33,416 nucleotides of DNA from Peptococcaceae bacterium (GTDB taxonomy: Bacteria > Bacillota > Desulfitobacteriia > Desulfitobacteriales > Syntrophobotulaceae), in assembly GCA_009778595.1 (NCBI GenBank), contig WRJI01000023.1, positions 1 to 33,416 on the forward strand, in the 5' to 3' direction. The position numbers and the translations under genes are program-made. The first letter of the stretch is position 1. Each line of letters begins with the position of its first letter. The notes under the pieces were generated by a model that made no database searches, was not told where the DNA came from, and saw only the letters and a list, made by a program, of their open reading frames with translations. Positions 29,569 through 33,416 of this stretch are shown here, in pieces.

Positions 29569-30751
29569 TTCACCGGCAAAGCATTTCTGCATCAGCGATT
29601 GATATAGAATTTCCAGTTTGTCCAGGCCACGTTGCAGCGCAAATTTTGATTTGCCGGTGGCGCGGACGAAGTCCGCGAAGCGGTGTTGGAGAGGGAGGGG
29701 GGGACGTGGAACCCGGATTGCACCTATGCCCACTTGGTTTATTGTATACTGCCCAGCAGAAGTTTTAATTTTATCCTTCATTTCGCTTTTGCCGTATGAA
29801 CTATTGAACAATTCACTTGCGAATAACCCATTCAATTCACCACAGTCAAATCGAACACGGATAATATGGTCATTAAAATAAACAGGTTCGTCAATAGCCT
29901 TGAAAACTGCACAACGGCCAACATATTCGGGGTTTCCATTCACCCGTGCAAATAAGAAATCACCATTATTTAGAAGATAGCGTTCTTTTTCGGCATCATC
30001 AAGATTAATCCTATTGGGCTTCATATAATCAATATATCCATCTTGCAGTTCAACTAGGCGAAGTACTATACTTCCATCTACATCGTTTCCACGTCTAGCC
30101 ATACCATTATTTGTGTGCATAATAATATCTGAGAGCCGTTTCACCTCCCACCCCATCGGATTCGTCACCGGATCCCCAAACATCTCGATAAACCGCGATT
30201 TCACAAGCAAATCCAGTTTGTCTATCTGTGCCTTGCGCTTTTCGATGAGTGCCGACGCGGTTGAGAACATCGGCGATATGATGCTGCACATCAAATGGTG
30301 GGAGAGGGATTTTTAAGGATTGAATCATGGTTCCGGAAATATTTGGTTGAGCACCGCCAACACCCATAGAAATAAGCTTATCTTTTATACTTAAAAAATA
30401 GTAGTATAAAAAAGCAGGCAAATATTTATTGTTTGGCAACAATGCAGCACAGGCTTGATTTGTTGAAGCAGGAATGTTTAATATCGAGCAAGCGCCAATA
30501 GTTGCTCCATACATAGCCACAAGCAAGGTGTCTTTTGGGAACATTTTTGCACTACAGTTTTGTAACCCTGTCGTGGTTATAGACTCGTCTACTTCAGACA
30601 GATACATGGACTTCAAATCACCTGTCTTCACCCACGGAACAAGGGTATCTCCGGCACCCCCTATCCAATACTCGTTGATTGCCCTCGATGGTGTTCCACC
30701 AGATGTGACTTTGATTTCATCCCCCAGTCGTACCATCTCCCACTTACTCAT
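29557..30751 (-). pseudogene. hsdS: Type I restriction specificity subunit HsdS, frameshifted in the middle
   Basis: HsdS sets the DNA target of a type I restriction-modification system through two target-recognition domains. Two overlapping minus frames hold one protein: 30751-30107 carries recognition domain 1 (WEMVRLGDEIKVTSGGTPSR ... IPLPPFDVQHHIADVLNR) and 30294-29557 carries the central ALIEKRKAQIDKLDLLVKSRF and domain 2 to GELFN. The join at 30256-30259 reads CGCG where CGCGCG would restore NRASALIEKRKAQ, the normal wording. So one CG has been lost, or the gene can slip. GGAGG precedes ATG 30751. No full hsdM or hsdR is in the window. Confidence 0.88.
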
Positions 30752-30851
30752 CCGTTGTCCCGTCCTCCGTCAAGTCCAGAATATCCTTGATTTCTTCTCT
30801 CCGGCTAAAGCTCCGATTTAGGCTCACTATTTCTATTTGACCTGTATTCAT
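30744..30851 (-). CDS. 35-aa ORF overlapping the hsdS start
   Basis: ATG 30851 to TAA 30744-30746; the stop overlaps the hsdS ATG (ATGAGTAA). The acidic peptide ends REEIKDILDLTEDGTTDE. It could be the tail of a lost hsdM or a leader peptide coupled to hsdS; an extended -10 box (TGGTATAAT, 30884-30876) lies just upstream, which favours expression as such. The ribosome site is weak. Confidence 0.4.
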   Translation of the reverse strand: MNTGQIEIVSLNRSFSRREEIKDILDLTEDGTTDE

Positions 30852-30875
30852 TGCTCGTGTCTGCCTATTTGTTTC

Positions 30876-30884
30876 ATTATACCA
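30876..30884 (-). promoter_or_regulatory. Extended -10 promoter before the small ORF and hsdS
   Basis: Minus strand TGGTATAAT; no convincing -35. The region 30885-31035 has no recognised gene or site. Confidence 0.5.
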
Positions 30885-31035
30885 TTATTCGCGTCCAAGG
30901 GTCTCCATATCATTCAACGCGCCCTATATGCTTTATGAATTCTGCCTCATTTTACTGAGTTCGTTAGCAACCTCTCGTGCCTCCGAATTGTGTTTTTTTG
31001 GGGAAGGGGGGGCACCGGTTCAGCAGGCCATATCA

Positions 31036-31326
31036 TAGTGCGGCCTAGGGATTGTTACGAATCCATGTGAATTCTGTCTTCCTGCCCCAAAAACCTACAA
31101 TTCAGGGGAATGCAGATAGCATAAGAACATAGCAAATCGAGGCCCTAGGTAGGGTTGGAGAGAGGGAGAACCCAATCTCCCGCCTGACGTAGCCTTCGAA
31201 ATGGGGTAATAACTGCGCGGGCTTTTGGGTTTTCCCGAAGCCCAACCCTACCTGGGGACTGTTACGAGCCCGCGTGGTTTCTATCTCCCCATCCCCAACA
31301 ACCCTACCTGGGGACTGCCACGAGCC
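31036..31326 (-). repeat. Non-coding repeat element, copy B
   Basis: Contains the 55-nt core (31136-31190) identical to copy A at 18452-18506 in inverse direction. Perfect stem GGGAGA/TCTCCC at 31164-31169 and 31176-31181. A longer hairpin (31219-31243) has arms GGGCTT and AAGCCC around GGG-TTTT-CCC. AGGTAGGGTTGG (31147-31158) can pair with CCAACCCTACCT (31242-31253). The units AACCCTACCTGGGGACTG with (T/C)(T/C)ACGAGCCC occur twice, at about 31244-31271 and 31301-31328. It lies directly downstream of the collagen-like gene. Confidence 0.75.
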
Positions 31327-31338
31327 CTTACCCAGTCC

Positions 31339-32415
31339 TTATACTTTCGTATAGTCTACCCAGATCCATGCAGGCGCGTTAGTTCGCGCATAAGGTGAAA
31401 CAAAACCATAGATCAAATCCCCGGCAAAATTAACCAAGACAAACAGATAATTGCGGCCGGGTATTAAGGGGTATCCGGTATTAACCATAACCTGTTCCAA
31501 CCCGTTACCTGTTCTGTAGGAGCCGCCGGCGTCAACCAGTGTGTCGTAATAATTGGGATTTATACTGAGCTGATAACCGGCTGTGACATTTGCATCTTCA
31601 GTAATGCTTATGATGAAGGTCTGACGGTAGACGGGCTTGCCGTTATACATGGCCCCTGTTGCTGTTTCGACAGACGAATAATTTGCTATCGGACCGGTGG
31701 GACCGGTGAGGCCGTCGTTTCCGGTTGGTCCGGTGAGGCCTGTGGCTCCAACCGCCCCTACAGGGCCTGTCGGACCGGTGGCTTCGGCACCGGTGGGGCC
31801 GACCGGGCCGGTGGGGCCCTCTTCACCTGTGGGGCCGGTGGGGCCGATGGAACCGATTCCTGTGGGACCGGTGGGGCCGGTAATCCCCTGATTCCCTTGA
31901 GGCCCCTGTTCTCCCTGGGGTCCCTGTTCCCCATCGGAACCTTGGCATCCCGGGACGCCTTCCGGGCCCATGGGACCCTCCGGCCCCGCCGGGCCTTCCG
32001 GGCCTATGGGGCCTTGGATTCCGACAGAACCATCCAAACCGGCCGGTCCTTCCGGACCAACCGGTCCCCGGGGTCCCATAGATCCCGGATCACCTTTGGC
32101 GCCGATGGGCCCCATAGGTCCGGACGATCCCGGAGGGCCGGAATTGCCTCTCGTCCCTTGGGGTCCTTGGCACCCTGCATCTCCCTGGGGCCCGATATTC
32201 CCACGAACCCCTTGTGCTCCCCGGGCTCCTTGGGGCCCCATCGGCCCTACGGGCCCGAAGGGACCGGGACAGCCGGGATCGCCTTTGCTGCCTTTCTCAC
32301 CCCTTGGTCCCATGGGGCCCTGAGGCCCCGTGGATCCTGTAGGTCCTTGAGCCCCTATCGGCCCCCGAACCCCCGGTTCTCCTTTAGGGTATATACCGCA
32401 GTTGTTGTTCGCCAT
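31339..32415 (-). CDS. Collagen-like surface protein with C-terminal head domain
   Basis: 358 aa. After a short start ([11 protein letters not shown]) about 80 Gly-X-Y triplets run to about residue 245, rich in GPT/GPQ/GPM, with short breaks such as GIGSIGPTG and GAEATGPTG and four Cys residues. A non-collagen domain of about 105 residues follows: [31 protein letters not shown], ending WIWVDYTKV. This GKPVYR...WxDYTK frame resembles C-terminal caps of phage tail fibres and Bacillota collagen-like proteins. Likely a trimeric surface fibre or exosporium-type filament; no signal peptide or sorting signal is visible. AGGAGAG precedes ATG 32415, right beside a hairpin repeat. Confidence 0.9.
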   Translation of the reverse strand: MANNNCGIYPKGEPGVRGPIGAQGPTGSTGPQGPMGPRGEKGSKGDPGCPGPFGPVGPMGPQGARGAQGVRGNIGPQGDAGCQGPQGTRGNSGPPGSSGPMGPIGAKGDPGSMGPRGPVGPEGPAGLDGSVGIQGPIGPEGPAGPEGPMGPEGVPGCQGSDGEQGPQGEQGPQGNQGITGPTGPTGIGSIGPTGPTGEEGPTGPVGPTGAEATGPTGPVGAVGATGLTGPTGNDGLTGPTGPIANYSSVETATGAMYNGKPVYRQTFIISITEDANVTAGYQLSINPNYYDTLVDAGGSYRTGNGLEQVMVNTGYPLIPGRNYLFVLVNFAGDLIYGFVSPYARTNAPAWIWVDYTKV

Positions 32416-32428
32416 GGCACTCTCTCCT

Positions 32429-32640
32429 CTAACGCGGGCTACGCCCGCAAGTATTCAGTATTCAGTATTCAGTATTCAGTATTCAGTATTCAGAATGTGG
32501 GTTTTCTTGTCTTTTATTGACGCTTTGCGTCTGTAAGGTCCTAACGCGGTCTTCGACCGCAAGTATTCAGGATCCAGGATTCAGGATTCAGAATGTGGAT
32601 TTTCTTGTTTTTTATTGACGCTTCGCGTCTGTAAGGTCCT
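32429..32640 (+). repeat. Two tandem hairpin-heptamer repeats
   Basis: Unit 1 starts with hairpin GCGGGCTACGCCCGC (32434-32448) and six exact TATTCAG copies (32452-32493). Unit 2 has hairpin GCGGTCTTCGACCGC (32546-32560) and four heptamers (one TATTCAG, three GATCCAG/GATTCAG). Each then has AATGTGG, a T-rich tail and GACGC(T)TT(C)GCGTC with TGTAAGGTCCTAA. The heptamer number and the second small hairpin differ from the 10.7- and 18.3-kb copies. They fill the gap between the collagen genes. Confidence 0.92.
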
Positions 32641-32692
32641 AATCCTAAGATAAAGAATTTTTTTTATATTAGTGTTCTTCGTCCGTGAAGCC

Positions 32693-33416
32693 CTACACCT
32701 TCGTATAGTCGACCCAAACCTCTGCACCCATGTTAATACGCACACGAGTCGAAGAAGTCCGATAGCTCAAAATATTACCGTTGTCTATATAGACAATAAA
32801 ATAGTTATCCATATCAGTATCCGAATTGATTATGACCATCAGCTCACCATTGCCGGTATGAAAAGACCCGCCGACTTTGACGATTGTCTCAATATAATTA
32901 CCCACAGCGATGAGGATGCCGGTAACTTCTGAAAAGGCGGCACCGGTGATACTCAGCGAGAAGCTTTGCCGGTAAACAGGTTTGCCGTTGTACAGAGCGC
33001 CGGTGGCCGTCTCGGTGGGCGAATAATGAACTGTCCCGGCTGGACCGGTAGGACCAATAGCTCCGACAGCGCCGGCAGGCCCTGTGGGGCCGGTGGGGCC
33101 GTCTGCGCCCGTTGGACCGGTGGGACCGGTAACTCCGGCGGAACCGGTGGGACCGGTGGGGCCCACGAAGACACCGGCTGCTCCTGTGGGACCGGTGGGA
33201 CCGATATATCCGCTTCCGATGGGACCCGTCGGACCGACGATACCCTGCTCTCCCGGGGGGCCCGTGTCACCTTGGGGACCCTGTTCTCCTTGGGGGCCCA
33301 GACAGCCCATAGGTCCTTCCGGGCCCATGGGGCCTTCCGCTCCGGCCGGGCCTTCCGGGCCCATAGGGCCTTGGGGACCCACGGAACCATCGGGGCCGGT
33401 GACTCCTTCCGGACCG
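32693..33416 (-). CDS. Second collagen-like protein (N-terminus beyond window)
   Basis: At least 240 residues, open to the window edge in the Gly-X-Y frame, so the start is outside; the GTG at 33382 is only an internal Val. About 40 visible triplets of GPT/GPQ/GPE type with breaks GSGYIGPTG and GVFVGPTG. The tail has the same domain as its neighbour: [31 protein letters not shown] and EVWVDYTKV, while the middle has diverged. A tandem paralogue. No clear terminator follows; T- and A-runs at 32650-32668 are the only candidates. Confidence 0.9.
   Translation of the reverse strand, partial: GPEGVTGPDGSVGPQGPMGPEGPAGAEGPMGPEGPMGCLGPQGEQGPQGDTGPPGEQGIVGPTGPIGSGYIGPTGPTGAAGVFVGPTGPTGSAGVTGPTGPTGADGPTGPTGPAGAVGAIGPTGPAGTVHYSPTETATGALYNGKPVYRQSFSLSITGAAFSEVTGILIAVGNYIETIVKVGGSFHTGNGELMVIINSDTDMDNYFIVYIDNGNILSYRTSSTRVRINMGAEVWVDYTKV

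Noticed and set aside
32452-32493. Regular TATTCAG array considered as CRISPR
   Set aside because: Contiguous 7-bp units with no spacers and no cas genes; it is a VNTR inside a larger repeat.
31697-32520. Long plus-strand ORFs rich in Gly, Pro and Arg opposite the collagen genes
   Set aside because: They are the mirror of the Gly-X-Y coding repeats on the minus strand; no ribosome site and no known family.
1-33416. tRNA, rRNA and known riboswitches
   Set aside because: No cloverleaf with T-loop/anticodon signals and no recognisable riboswitch core was seen by eye; a covariance search was not possible.

Overview
The window looks like a chromosomal segment of a motile, Gram-positive-type anaerobe-like member of the Bacillota (probably Clostridia). 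This rests on gene content: an EndoA/EndoAI toxin-antitoxin pair with near-Bacillus residues, a PyrR-led pyr operon with a PyrK/PyrDB-type dihydroorotate dehydrogenase, YaaR, the flgM-flgN-flgK-flgL order, CadC/CadA, an ECF biotin transporter and lipoproteins. Strong AGGAGG-like ribosome sites and TTGACA/TATAAT promoters agree. GC content appears close to 50 %. I cannot name the species.

Layout. 1-440: tail of an unidentified gene and a short gap. 439-4882 (minus): an operon from one strong promoter, amidohydrolase, tsaE, tsaB, rimI, tsaD; four of its genes belong to the t6A tRNA-modification/RimI set. 4951-5643 (minus): ndoAI-ndoA. 5787-7873 (minus): two paralogous lipoproteins. 7978-10707 (plus): a CadC-type metal sensor with a clear palindromic operator and a Zn/Cd/Pb P1B-ATPase. 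10836-12987 (plus): bioY, bioM and bioN behind a BirA-type operator. 13054-13360 (minus): a TM2 protein. 13390-18279 (minus): pyrR, pyrB, pyrC, pyrK, pyrD. 18380-19788 (plus): a non-coding repeat, an M23 endolysin-like gene and a second, possibly broken ORF. 19823-20711 (minus): a DUF2103-like protein and an MJ0936/YfcE-like phosphodiesterase. 20820-21003: a MITE-like element. 21001-24415 (minus): flgM, flgN, flgK, flgL. 24585-27498 (plus): motA, motB, yaaR, cheR. 27495-30881: a defence-like accessory block with an Xre regulator, an AlbA_2/HATPase protein and a frameshifted hsdS. 31036-33416 (minus): two collagen-like surface proteins separated by repeats.

The most unusual feature is the repeat biology. 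(1) A family of 15-nt hairpins, TAA(T/C)GCGG...CCGCAAG, carries a variable run of TATTCAG heptamers. It occurs at seven sites, its stems co-vary, and it repeatedly abuts gene ends so that its own TAA is the stop codon (cadA, cheR, the phosphodiesterase). A MITE with 29-bp inverted ends does the same at flgL. (2) Short tandem arrays of 15, 18 or 27 bp have expanded in frame inside conserved housekeeping genes (tsaB, cadA, pyrC) or across start regions (tsaE, tsaD, yaaR). (3) A second non-coding element has a 55-nt core that is identical at 18.45 kb and 31.14 kb and can fold into competing hairpins. Two slippage-prone sites, a lost CG in hsdS and a G9 tract at 19.38 kb, may switch or have inactivated genes. 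All functions are read from sequence patterns alone; no search or folding program was run.
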